Positions 11,300 through 21,829 of a stretch of 64,000 nucleotides of DNA are shown here, piece by piece. Within the stretch, counting starts at the first letter, position 1. Each line of letters begins with the position of its first letter. The notes beneath the pieces are model-generated. The model saw only the letters and a program-made list of their open reading frames with translations, made no database searches and was not told where the DNA came from. Made by a program: the position numbers and the translations under genes. Source of the DNA: Thinopyrum elongatum (lineage: Eukaryota > Streptophyta > Magnoliopsida > Poales > Poaceae); assembly GCA_011799875.1 (NCBI GenBank), contig CM022302.1, positions 181,590,942 through 181,654,941 on the forward strand. The letters run 5' to 3'.

Positions 11300-13524
11300 A
11301 GTTTTTGGGTCTGACCGGTCCAGCCACCAAAACCAAACCTGCACCGGCGGGAGCGCTTGTTCCCGCCTTCTACGGCTGGTTGCACTGCCATGCATGCATC
11401 GCCACCCTGTCGTACCCTGAAATGCTGGCTAGGCCATCCCTTTACTCCCCCCGACATCCTATTCTTCTCCGGCGATGGCAGCCTACCCCGCACCAGAACC
11501 AGTGAACCCTCGTACTCCCCTCTGCCTACGGCCATACTACCGCATGTTCCCTGGCTCCTGTTCATTCCTGTCCGAGGCCTCGCCATCATTCTCCGCCTTG
11601 GTGCGCTCACAACGGCGCCGCCGTTCGGCCCTGTCAACATAGTGAATCGGGAGAGGACTGTAGTTGTGAGTATGACAGTACAGACCCACCAGGTCCACTC
11701 ACGAACACAAGCAAGCGCCTCTTTACTACTCAGATGCATCCCTCGTTTTTACTCTAATCTACCCTGCTAATATCTGGGACCCACATCATTGTCAACGTAT
11801 AGTCAATTAATGACAGAATTGCACAACGCTTTTTTTAGGATTTGTTCAGAGGACCAGGCTATAAACTGGGTTGTGCGGTCTCTGTGGCCATTCTAACAAC
11901 ATGGCCAGCCCAACAGTTTTTTCTTTGGGAAAATAGGTAGCCCACTATTTCTTTTTGAAGAATACCCAAGTTAGACCTATTTGTTTTCTCCGACTTATTG
12001 GGCTGCAAATCTTTCAAGACGAGGAGGGATGCATTTCGGCCTGGCCAGAGAGTATGGGCAGTAAATCTTAAAAGTAATATGAAAGGGGTTGCAAATTCCA
12101 AAAAAAAAATAGCAAATGGGAAATTAGTTTTGTTTTTTGTTTTTGTTCTTCACTGATATTTTATATTTCATTGGATTTTAACATAACATAGTACTACTTT
12201 ATTTTTAAATTTGTTTTAGTATGGCTATTAATTTTTGGATTAAAAATATTTTGTTCCCCAGCAAAAATATGCGAATTTTTAAATTTCGCATATTTTTTAG
12301 TTCAAAATTTTAACCCTGGTACTGACCAGAAAATGGGCAGCAATTCTAAAAATTGAAAATGGGCTGCAATAAATTCCATATGAATTAGCAAATGGGCTGT
12401 AAATTATAAAAATAATAGCAAATGGGTTGTACACGCCATAGATTTCGAGGCTGACTTGTTTACGCAAGGCTTTGTCAACTTATAGTCACACACGATTCTA
12501 GCAGCAGTGACCGTTCGATGTCCATCCAATGGCCGACGTGCTTCTTCAATCTCTAATCTTCCTGCTCCAGCCGCCTAAACCAGCGCCGGCGGGACTGCCT
12601 GCTCCCTCCTCTTGTGGCCGGCTGTGATGCCGCGCAGGCTTCACTGGCCCACCCTACTCCCTCCGCTGGCCTGGCCATCCCTCTACCCACCCGCACCTCC
12701 TGTTATTCTCCGGTGACGGCAGCCTCACGCCGCAGCTGAACCAGTCAACCATCATACTCTCCTCAGCGTGGGCATCCACTGTTCTGTCTTCGCCGGCTCC
12801 GGGTCGTTCCATTCCTAGGCCTCACCGTCGTCCATTGCGTTGGTGCTCTAAGTGCAGCGTGCTCAACATGGTCAACATTCAACAAACGACAGCCATCGGA
12901 ATAGGGATGTACGTGGAGAGGCTGACAGTAGGGACCCCCATGGTCCATGGCCGCACGCAAGCAACTGCCTCCTTATTACGTGAAAATAATGATTCCTCCC
13001 ACTGACATCTTGGGCGCACCGGTTCGGAGGCTGACCTGTGGGCCTACTAAGTTGACGCATACGCAGGGCTTTATCAACTCAGTCAACAAACGATTCTAGC
13101 AGCAGTGACCATTGGATTTTAATCGAATGGTCCTGCTGCTTCTTCAATCTCTGATCTTCTTGCACCAGCCGCCCAAACCAGCGCCGGCGGGACCGCCTGC
13201 TCTTGCCTCCAGTGGCCGGCTGTGCTGCCGTGCAGGCCTCACCGCCCCACCCTACTCCCACCGCTAGCCAGGCCATCCCTCTACTCACCCACACCCCTGT
13301 TATTCTGCGGTGACGGCAGCCTCACACCGCAGCCAAACCAATCAACCCTCGTACTACCCTCCGCGTGTTCCCAGGCTCCGCGTCGTTCCCTGCCTCACTA
13401 TCGTCTACCGCCTAGGTGCTGTCCACGCGGTGTGGTTAACGCGATCAACGAACGACAACCATCAGAAGAGGACTGTACGTGGAGAGGCTGACAGCTGGGT
13501 CCATGGCCGCACACAAGGAAGTGC
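11300..13524. repeat. Three diverged copies of a GC-rich repeat (CACTA-related)
   Basis: Blocks near 11300-11760, 12545-13060 and 13140-13521 share CCAGCGCCGGCGGGA, a TGGCTGG/GCCGGCTG stretch, CCATCCCTCTAC, TATTCTCCGGTGACGGCAGCC and a CATGGCCGCACGCAAG end. Copies II and III start about 595 bp apart with the shared CGATTCTAGCAGCAGTGACC. Copy III is interrupted at 13524 by the CACTA element and resumes at 20149 with CTCCTTATTACG. Between copies I and II, AT-rich DNA (11770-12470) repeats AAATGGGCTG-type motifs. ORFs here are not conserved between copies. Confidence 0.75.
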
Positions 13525-14200
13525 CACTGGTGCAGAGACATGCTATACAAACGGTTTTACCCCCTTTCCATGACGGAGTTTTAAACTGTCACCTAGTGAG
13601 TGTGTGCAATAGGTGGGTCCTTCCCACACGACCCAGAAACCGTCGGGGATAGGCCCTCCGGCCACACAGGTGGGAGCAAAATGAGCTCGAGTGCGATCGG
13701 GCGAGGCATCGAAGCCCAATCATTTCCGTTCGTATGTACATCCCGCATGGTGAATCCCAGAAAAACATTTCCGTTCGTATGTATATCACACACAGTTTTT
13801 TGTGTGGAAACGTTTGTGCAAGGTGGCCTAACGCAAACAGTTCTTTGCCGGAAGCTGTGTGTGATTGTTAGTTGATCCAACACGCCTACTTTCTAGAAAC
13901 CGTGTGGGTTGTTTGAGTTCATCGCCCACGGCGTTGTCTGAGTAACCGTCTGCAATAGAAAACCCCAATAAGCAGGGTAATTAGCCTATTATTGATAATC
14001 CATGTAGTAATAAAATTGACATTTCTTATAAAACACACCAGATATTTCATATCCGTATACGGCAACCAGGATTTCATAATCGAATTACATCAGATAGCTT
14101 CAGCACCCAGTTACGCCATTACACAACAACACCAAATTTCACATGCAACATCGAAAACCTTTGGAAAGTAGCATCATACACGGTAAATAGATAGTTGAAT

Positions 14201-14824
14201 CTAATCTGGAAAACTGCAGAAGCGGAAGGCAAATATTGAGCCTTTAGTGATGTTGAATGTCCTTGCAACTTTAGGCCAGTGGCTATGGATAATTGCCCGT
14301 CCAACCTTCCTCCTCTTCAAGAAGACTTCAATATTGTATCGTGGGTATTGAATGAATACCTTCCTCGCCTCTTGACCATGCAGGTGGTTTGAGAGGTAAT
14401 CATCGGTGAACTGCTTTGAAAAGTACTGAAAACAAAGATATGCATAAATCGATGTTATAAATTTTGAAATGGCGCAAGGGGTAAAAACAAGGTAAAAGAG
14501 TTAGTACCATCCTATAGTTGACTGATGTCTTCTTCATTGTGCAAACAAAGATCTTGCTGTTATTCGTCGCAAGTTTCTTCATCCTAATAATCTTTCTGAG
14601 TTTCTTGACTTTACTGATATTCATGGACATCTCATTTCCCCATATGCAAAATGGGTTGAATAGTGGGTCTAAGCCTCTAACAGCAGGACCTACATGTGCA
14701 AGACCAAATTGTAAGAAACTTAAATATTAGAATGATTCCTGCAACTGCACAATAATGTGCTATTAGCGAAAGGACCATGCAGAGCAAACCTCGATGGTAA
14801 ACCGCAGTGTCTCTCATTGTTTCC
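14201..14824 (-). CDS. B3-domain protein gene inside the CACTA element (three exons, 5' end unresolved)
   Basis: Minus-strand exons are 14824-14790, 14689-14508 and 14425-14201, each with AG acceptor and GT donor, phases consistent and no stop until TAG at 14203-14201. The second exon reads WGNEMSMNISKVKKL and KIFVCTMKKTSVNYRM; the third FSKQFTDDYLSNHLHG, VFLKRRKVGRAII and FNITKGSIFAFRF. This is the B3 DNA-binding fold: start strands, an R-rich recognition loop, and the W/F-rich GSIFAFRF ending. B3 proteins are plant-specific transcription factors, and similar proteins are common in Triticeae CACTA elements as far as I recall. Upstream exons (above 14825) are not resolved. Absence of stops is unusual in this decayed window. 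Confidence 0.6.
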
Positions 14825-15590
14825 CTGCAACACATATAAGGAAGATCTTGATCAGGTTAACTGAGAGTTGCCATACTATTAGTAGAATATGTATTGAGTA
14901 CAGCCAAATTCGATTTATTTCTCACATGCATAACAATACAAAATTGTACCCACAATAAATGAAAATCAAATTGTAGAATTGAACCAAATAGTTAAATCGA
15001 CAGCAGACCAAATGAACCAAAACAGTTAACTGAGCACGACATTGCAGAATAGAAACATGTACTAGAAGATAAGACAGTTAACAAAACAAAGAATGCTTGA
15101 GAACAGTACTACGAAATGTAGCAATTGTTGGACCAAACTGTTAACTGAACATTACATTTCACAGGACCAAACTGTTAACTGAACATCAGATTGCATATTA
15201 ACATTACAGAGGACAAATCACTAGAAGGCACTGGCGGTGGCCTCGAGAAAACAGCATGAACTGTATTTTAAAGTAGACAACGGCGTGGCAGTGTCGACGG
15301 TGGCCTCGAAGACGAGGTGCTCCTCCAAGATCTGGCGGTCCGCACGCATGGCAGCCATAGCAACCTCGTGCGCACGTGGGGCAGCGATTTGCTTCTCCGT
15401 TGCCAGATGCTACTAAGCTCCATGTTATACTGCATGCAAAATGGCTGTGGGCGGCACTTAATTGGAGGACAGGGCAAGTGATTTCGGCGGAAGGTGTCGC
15501 GCCGTCGGTCAGGGCATGTGGGACGGGGAAGGAGGAGGATGGTGTGGATGGGGTGTGGATTACCTGACCATATCGACGAGGCCGCACAGC

Positions 15591-15730
15591 AAGAAGAAGG
15601 GTCGGCGGCGAGGAGGCCGCGCAGCAAGAAGAAGGGTCAGTGGCGAGGAGGCGGCGCTGCAAGAAGAAGGGTCACCGGCGAGGAGGTGGTGCTGCAAGAA
15701 GAAGGGTCGCCAGCGAGGAGGCTGAGCTGC
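15591..15730. repeat. 35-bp tandem repeat, four copies
   Basis: AAGAAGAAGG recurs at 15591, 15626, 15661 and 15696 with GGCGAGGAGG between, an exact 35-bp period. Because 35 is not a multiple of three, the ORFs crossing it on both strands are periodic by-products. Confidence 0.9.
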
Positions 15731-16109
15731 CAGTAAGCAGCAGTGAAGGTTTGAACTTGGAAAGCAAGGAGGAACAGTGGAAATGTGGCTTTTGGTGGGA
15801 GGGAGGGGGCCGGGAGATAGATATTTCCACGGTGGCAATTTTTTTTTGCTCGGTGCCGCGAGAAACTGGCGCGCAAGTGTGGTTCAAGCACGGGCGGTGG
15901 ACTGTAGATGACGAAGCTTCCTGCGTAAGCCAGACAAGACGGTGTGCCAAGATATTTTATATCGCATCCCACACCATTCTTGCTAGTAAACTGTTTGTGG
16001 TATACCTGATTTTTTCATTATGTTCTGAAAGACAAAATGGTGTTACGGAGGGAAAGGATGGTGTTTGAATTGCTAGAACATTTATCTATAGTGAACATGC
16101 AATTACATG

Positions 16110-17945
16110 AGTGTCGTGTTAAAATTTGGAATTATTCTGGGTTCGTTTGGCATTTTTATGCATTAATTGAGTTTCTTGGCATTTAATGTGCATAATTCAA
16201 ATTTGAACTACAAGCACATGCTCCAGTGCACCAAAGTTTGTTGAAAAATCACATGTGTGTCTTTGGGTGAATTTATAGGTCCCATGCAAGAATGGGAATG
16301 AAATTCAAACATCTGGGCGTCGTGGCTCGGCTGGGAACATTGAGAAACTTGGTTTTTAAATTCCTGTAAATTCAAAACTCCCTGAAAATCATGAAACTTG
16401 GCATGGTGTCATTTCATGGCACCAACATGCTGTGGTAAAAAAATTGGCCGCATTTGGACAAGTTTTGGTATAAGCTTCTTGCAAACCGGAGCTTCTCTCG
16501 AGAAGACACGTGGTTCCCGAGGGGGGACGTGTCACCTTTGTGTGCGAAACAATATACGCTGCCCCCCTTGATTTTTTATAGAGGCAACATAGAACTATAT
16601 GAGTGCCGTGTTAAAATTTTGAATTATTCCGGGTTCGTTTGGCCTTTTTTATACATTAATTGAATTTCTGGGCATTTAATGTGCATAATTCAAATTTGAA
16701 CTACAAGCACATGCTCCAGTGCACCAAAGTTGGTTGAAAAATCACATGTGTCTCCTTGGTGAATTTCTAGGTCCCATGCAAGAAATGGGAATGAAATTCA
16801 AACATCTGGGCATAGTGGCTCGGCCGGAAATATTGAGAAACTTGGTTTTCTAATTCCTGTAAATCCAAAACACGCCTGAAAATCATGAAACTTGGCATGG
16901 TGTCATGACATGGCACCAACATGTTGTGGTAAATTTTTTGGCCGAATTTGGACAAGCTTTGGTATAAGCTTCTTGCAAACCGGAGCTTCTCTCAAGAAGG
17001 CTCGTGGTTCCGAGAGGGAACGTGTCACCTCCGTGTGCGAAACGACATACACTGCCTTCTCCCGCCTTAATTTTTTTACACAAGCAGCTTAGACCAAATA
17101 GGAGTTTTGTGCTAAATTTTGGAATTATTCCGGGTTCGTTTGGCCTTTTTTATACATTAATCGAATTTCTGGGCATTTAATGTGCATAATTCAAATTTGA
17201 ACTACAAGCACATGCTTCAGTACACCAAAGTTGGTTGAAAAATCACATGTGTGTCCTTGGGTGAATTTCTAGGTCCCATGCAAGAAATGGGAATGGAATT
17301 CAAATATCTGGGCGTCGTGGCTCTGCCGGAAATATTGAGAAACCTAGTTTTTTAATTCCTGTAAATCCAAAACATGCCTGAAAATCATGAAACTTGGCAT
17401 GGTGTCATGACATGGCACCAACATGCTGTGGTAATTTTTTTGGCCGAATTGGGACAAGCTTTGGTATAAGCTTCTTGCAAACCGGAGCTTCTCTCAAGAA
17501 GGCTCGTGGTTCCGAGAGGGAACGTGTCACCTCCGTGTGCTAAACGACATACACTGCCTTCTCCCGCCTTGATTTTTTTTTACACAGGTAGCTTAGACCA
17601 AATAGGAGTTTTGTGATAAATTTTGGAATTATTCCGGGTTTGTTTGGCCTTTTTTATACATTAATTGATTTTCTAGGCATTTAATGCACATAATTAAAAT
17701 TTGAAGTACAAGCCCATGCTCCAGTGCGCAAAAGTTAGTTGGAAAATCATTTATGTGTACTTGGGCAAATTTCTAGGTCCCATGCAAGAAGTGGGAATGG
17801 AATTCAAACATCTGGGCGTCTTCGCTCAGCCGGAAACATTGAGAAACTTGCTTTTAAAATTCTCGTAAATCCAAAACTCGCCTGAGAATCATGAAACTTG
17901 GCATGGTGTCATGACATGGCACCAACATGCTGTGGCAAATTTTTT
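16110..17945. repeat. Tandem repeat of about 500 bp, three full copies and a partial fourth
   Basis: Units begin near 16110, 16600, 17101 and 17604 with GAATTATTCCGGGTTCGTTT, share CATAATTCAAATTTGAAC, GGTCCCATGCAAGAA, GAAACTTGGCATGGTGTCAT and GCTTCTTGCAAACCGGAGC, and are only slightly diverged. The last unit is cut at about 17945. There is no conserved ORF; the array lies between the two CACTA genes. Confidence 0.9.
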
Positions 17946-18551
17946 GTCCGATTTGCGAAGGCGCACACATTAACAATCAACAAAGTCATTTTGGAACAAG
18001 GGCTGTCACGTTACAAATGGGAAACACAAGTATTATTGAAACCATGGGCATTCTACTTACCATTTACGTGCCGCCACGCGTCCCCTTTTTTTTGGCTAGG
18101 AGGTGCCGTGCGGGGTAGCTATTTGAGTACGGGAGGCATGCAACCAGACCCCTGCGCGTGCTCATTGGGAGGAGAGCCCTTTGACCTCTATCCACCGCCC
18201 ACCTCCCTCCCAACCTCTCCATTAATGGTGCCCGAGCCCCTATTTCATGGCGTGGCTATGTCTCACTCGACTGAGATTTAAGAGAGAAAAAAGAAAATCT
18301 AAAAAGAAAGTTTTGCACGGATCTTGATGTAAGATCCGACAGACCTATATAGCATCGACTGCGACTTATAGCAAGACTGATGAATATAAGGACGATGACA
18401 GTGGATAATAATTTTCTTACATATTTGGGAAGATAATTAAAAAAGCCACATGCGGCAATGCCTGAAATACACAAGGGCAAAAGAAGAAGGAAGACAACAA
18501 TCTGGCCCACTGATCTCTACTTTCTTGATGCGTTGCTGCAGGCCGCGGGAA

Positions 18552-19223
18552 CTAGTCTCCGCGGCGAGCAGCGATAAGCTCTTTCGTGTCCTCAAGACGC
18601 AGTTTGAGAGCATCCACAGATTCCTCCACCAGCCTTTGGCGCTTGATGCGGAGCATGGCATTCTCGTCCATAAGTTTCTTGACGATGACGCCGGTCCTCT
18701 TCAACAAGGCAGTGGTCACATCTTGCTGCTTCGTCGTTCCGGCGATCTTCGCCCTCAGCAGGTCGCGCTCGGTGTGGAGCTTCGCCTTGTCCTCCCCTAG
18801 TACCCGGATGACGCTGGTAGCATTTTCAAATGAGGCATTCATCTCGTCCTACTGCTTCATCCTGTCGGAGATCCGACCCATCAGGTCATCGAGCATAGCG
18901 CGCATGCGCCTGTGAGAGTCCTCGTCTGCCCGCAAGACATTTTCCCAGGCCGCCGTGGCGCGGGAGGACATCTCTACTGCATTCACGGCACAGCGGGACA
19001 TCTCTGCTGCTTCCGGGGCGCGGCCGGACCAGTCTGCTGCATCGACGGTGCGGCGGGACCTCTGTGCTGCTTCAGCGGCGCGGCGTGACCTCTGTGCTGC
19101 TACGGCCGTGCGGCGGGACATGTCGGCTGCTTTCGCGGCGAGGCGGGACATCTCTCGTGATTCCGCTTCCATGCTCGCCTCTCCCTGGTAGTAATCTCTC
19201 GAACCAGAACTCACGCTGGCCAT
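18552..19223 (-). CDS. Ala/Arg decapeptide-repeat coiled-coil protein in the CACTA element, one internal stop
   Basis: One frame runs from ATG at 19223 to TAG at 18552 with a single in-frame TAG at 18851-18849 (glutamine context). Residues 25-94 are seven 10-residue units of the type MSRRTAVAAQ, RSRRAAEAAQ, MSRCAVNAVE, predicted to be helical. The part after the stop (ENATSVIRVLGEDKAKLHTE, LMDENAMLRIKRQRLVEES) is a classical leucine/charged coiled coil. A TATA box about 90 bp upstream and a C/A-rich leader make the start credible. Function unknown; a role in binding or multimerisation at the CACTA ends is only a guess. The stop could be read as two shorter proteins of 124 and 96 residues. Confidence 0.55.
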
Positions 19224-19312
19224 GGCAAACGCAAGGGAACGACGATGAATGACTTGTTTGTTTTTGTGGATGAGGAGTTGAGGAGGAATGTGCAGTCATC
19301 TTGGAGTAGTAG

Positions 19313-19323
19313 TATTTATAAAC
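19313..19323 (-). promoter_or_regulatory. TATA box of the CACTA repeat-protein gene
   Basis: On the minus strand TTTATAAATAC lies 90 bp upstream of the ATG at 19223. The spacer is a typical A/C-rich plant leader (CCTCATCCACAAAAACAAAC). Confidence 0.55.
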
Positions 19324-19659
19324 GAGTACTAATACGCTCCTAAGTGGGAAACCGTTTAGGTTTTGATCGGTGTGAACAGGTTTGCAATTAAATATAACGT
19401 GGTAGTAATTTGGAATGTGACGGGATGCAGGCTCAAAATTCATTGATGGTTCTATAATTTCTAAGTGCGGCACTATTCTCAGATGGCGTAACGTGGGCAC
19501 GCTTTCTCGGCCGCGTACGTGGAGTTTGCACCATAGGGTGCACCGCAATAGGCGATGTCAACACACGCCTTGTTCCAACAAGCGTGCGCGCTCGTTATTA
19601 CCATCGCGCACGCTTCTTTTAATTAGAATGTGTGCCCGTCTAGCGCACACACGTTGATC

Positions 19660-19995
19660 TGTCTAACTGTTTCTGTTTGTTGTGGCTAATTGCAAACAAT
19701 TCATCCGTGTGAAGTGTATGCCGTCAATCGCAGACACGTTGATCTGGCTGACCGTTTCTATTGTGTTGCCTAATCGCAAACAATTCATCCGTCTGAAGTG
19801 TATGCCCTCAATCGCACACACCTTCATTTGGCTGCCCGTTTCTGTTGTTCCGCCTCATCACAAACAGTTAATCCGACTGAACTGTATGCCATATATCGCA
19901 CATGCCTTCATTTGGCTGCCCATTTTTGTTCTTCTTCATCATCGCAAACCGTTCATTGAACTGAACCGTATGCCCCGCATCATACACGCAACTAA
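19660..19995. repeat. 84-bp subterminal tandem repeat of the CACTA element, four copies
   Basis: CAAAC followed by AATTCATCCG-type sequence recurs at 19693, 19777, 19861 and 19945, an exact 84-bp period. Each unit has CGCA(G/C)ACAC and CTGACCGTTTCT motifs. Subterminal repeats of CACTA elements are transposase-binding sites in known systems. Confidence 0.85.
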
Positions 19996-20670
19996 AATCT
20001 GAACCGTGTTTGATGTATCCGCCATCGCAAACATTTTGCATCTTTTTGACGGTTTTTTTACATCACCGTTTGCGATTAATGCATCACACACAGTTTCGTT
20101 GAAAGGTATCTGATTGTAGTGTCACGTTAGCAGCATCCTGCAGTAGTGTGCCTCCTTATTACGCGCAAAATAATGATTCCTCCACCTGACAGCTCGGACC
20201 CACCAAAAGGGCCTCTGTATTTCGCGAAAAAACCGTTCCCCCTGACAGCCAGGACCCACCGGCTTTACCTTCGCACGGAAGGAAGTGCCTTCTTACCCCG
20301 TGACAGTTGGGACCCACCAGGTTGAAGCGAAGGTAGCGTTATCTGTCTGGCCGCGAACGTGTACGTACATAGCGGTCGATCGGTCTCTCTGCAGCGATGT
20401 ACCGTGGCCGAGTAAGGAGCGGCACGTGTTGAAGTAGGGGCGCCGACATAGCATGTCACGCAGTCCCGTCTATATCGTGTACACGTACGTACCGACATGC
20501 TGCAATATAGTAAATACAGCTACGTACGTACATAGGGGCGGGGTCTCTAATCCGTACAGCGATGGCGTCCTGTTCATCGGCAGCCAACCGGCTGGGTCGA
20601 AACGGAGTAAACAGCGTCGTGTGTTCATCGGAAGCCAACCGGGTTGGACCAAACAGCCGAAACGAGTTCT

Positions 20671-20930
20671 GGCGTACCGCAGAATGGAGGAAATGGCCTT
20701 CGGTTCGACCGCGTACGGTCGAAACGGGATCCTGTTCATCGGGAAGGGTCTGGCGTACCGCAGAATGGAGGAAACAGACTTGTGTTCGAGCTCCTACGGT
20801 CGAAACGGGGTGTTGTTGATCGGGAGGGGTGTGGCGTACCGCAAAATGGAGGAAATGGACTTGTGTTGGAGCGCCTACGGTCGAAACAGGGTCCTATTCA
20901 TTGGGAGGGGTGTGGCGTACCGTAAAATGG
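20671..20930. repeat. 81-bp tandem repeat, open in all three forward frames
   Basis: GGCGTACCGCAGAATGGAGG-type sequence recurs at 20671, 20752, 20833 and 20914, exactly 81 bp (27 codons) apart. In one frame units read LAYRRMEE...YGRNG(V/I)LFIG. An ORF of 172 codons (20453-20971) crosses it, but the other two frames are open as well, so coding status is undecided. Confidence 0.85.
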
Positions 20931-20959
20931 GACTCCACGGGTACTGTTCATCCACCGTC

Positions 20960-21290
20960 GACTTCCTCTAGCCTCCACCTGATACTGTTTATCCACCGTC
21001 GACTTCCTCCTGCCTCCATCAGCTACTGTTCATCGAAGGGGTCCTGTTCATCCAGCCTCCACCGGCTACTGTTCAACCAGCCCTCCACGGGGTCTTGTTC
21101 ATCCAGCCTCCACCGGCTACTGTTCAACCAGCTCTCCACGGGGTCCTGTTCAACCAGCCCTCCATGGGGTCCCTCCATCGGCTATTGTTCATCCACCCTC
21201 CACCTCCTCGATCAGTGTCCTGTTCATCCAGTGGCAACGACCTCTACTACCACGGGGTCCTATTCATCCAACCCCCAACAACGGTCACTG
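20960..21290. repeat. CTGTTCATCCA-rich minisatellite
   Basis: About ten irregular units of CTGTTCATCCAGCCTCCACC and CTGTTCAACCAGCCCTCCAC at roughly 36-bp spacing. Followed to 21440 by four or five GCTCGGGTTCAGTTA motifs. Both probably belong to the CACTA right-end region. Confidence 0.7.
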
Positions 21291-21829
21291 TTCATCAAGA
21301 GGCAGGTTCGATCGGGTTCAGTTAGCAGCAGTAGCAAAGGAATAACTCGATCGGGTTAAGTTAATAGCCAAGGGATCGATTGCTCGGGTTCAGTAACGTA
21401 GCCAGTGCAATTGCTCGGGTTCAGTAAGCGAACGCCTCGCTCGGGTTCAGTTAGAGCCCAATACGCTTCGCACACACGCGCGTACGGGTACGAGAGAAAC
21501 ATGCAAACCTCCGTGCATCGCTCGGCCCCGACCACCCACCGTAACCGGGAACTCCCCGATATTTTCCTCGCCCTCGCTTCTACCATGATTTTTTCCATCA
21601 TGGACGGCCCAAAGAATGTCATGCAGGTGCGTCCCCGGCCCGCGTAGGACGAAAAGCCCATTTTCTATCATGATTTTTTGTCATAGAAGTAGGAGCCCAC
21701 CACATCTATGATGATACGTGCTTTTGTCACAATTATCGTCTTAGAAGTGTCATAAGCATGATAGAATTTTTTTTCGTTCGGCCCAAAATGTCACGGATGT
21801 ATCTTTTTTTGTAGTGAAGTGACCGGGAG

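Larger units (their letters stand above)
13525..20148. mobile_element. CACTA transposon, 6624 bp, complete ends, TSD TGC
   Basis: The left end is CACTGGTGCAGAGACATGC; the right end on the complementary strand is CACTACTGCAGGATGCTGC. TGC occurs on both sides (13522-13524 and 20149-20151). Joining the flanks restores the sequence GGAAG-TGC-CTCCTTATTACG, which is found uninterrupted in the sister repeat copy at about 12960-12980, so the boundaries are firm. Subterminal regions are full of CAAACGGTT/CACACGGTT motifs (13540-13960 and 19560-20110). Inside are a B3-domain gene, two blocks of tandem repeats and an Ala/Arg repeat protein gene. I find no TnpD-type transposase, so it is probably non-autonomous. 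Confidence 0.85.
20149..21816. mobile_element. Right-end region of an older CACTA-type element
   Basis: The sequence ends GTATCTTTTTTTGTAGTG, i.e. CACTACAAAAAAAGATAC on the other strand, the terminus of a common wheat CACTA family. TGATTTTTTCCATCATGG and TCATGATTTTTTGTCATAG motifs precede it. It includes the rest of repeat copy III (20149-20350), an 81-bp coding-length array and GTTCATCC-rich repeats. No matching left end CACTACAAAAA is found in the window, so the extent to the left is unknown. Confidence 0.6.

Noticed and set aside
15204..15970. Overlapping Ser/Pro/Leu-rich ORFs on the minus strand
   Set aside because: Most of their length is the 35-bp repeat read in different frames; not linked to the B3 exons by any splice I can support.
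15591..20930. Regular 35-, 84- and 81-bp repeats that superficially suggest CRISPR
   Set aside because: Units are contiguous tandem repeats without unique spacers, in a plant-type genome.
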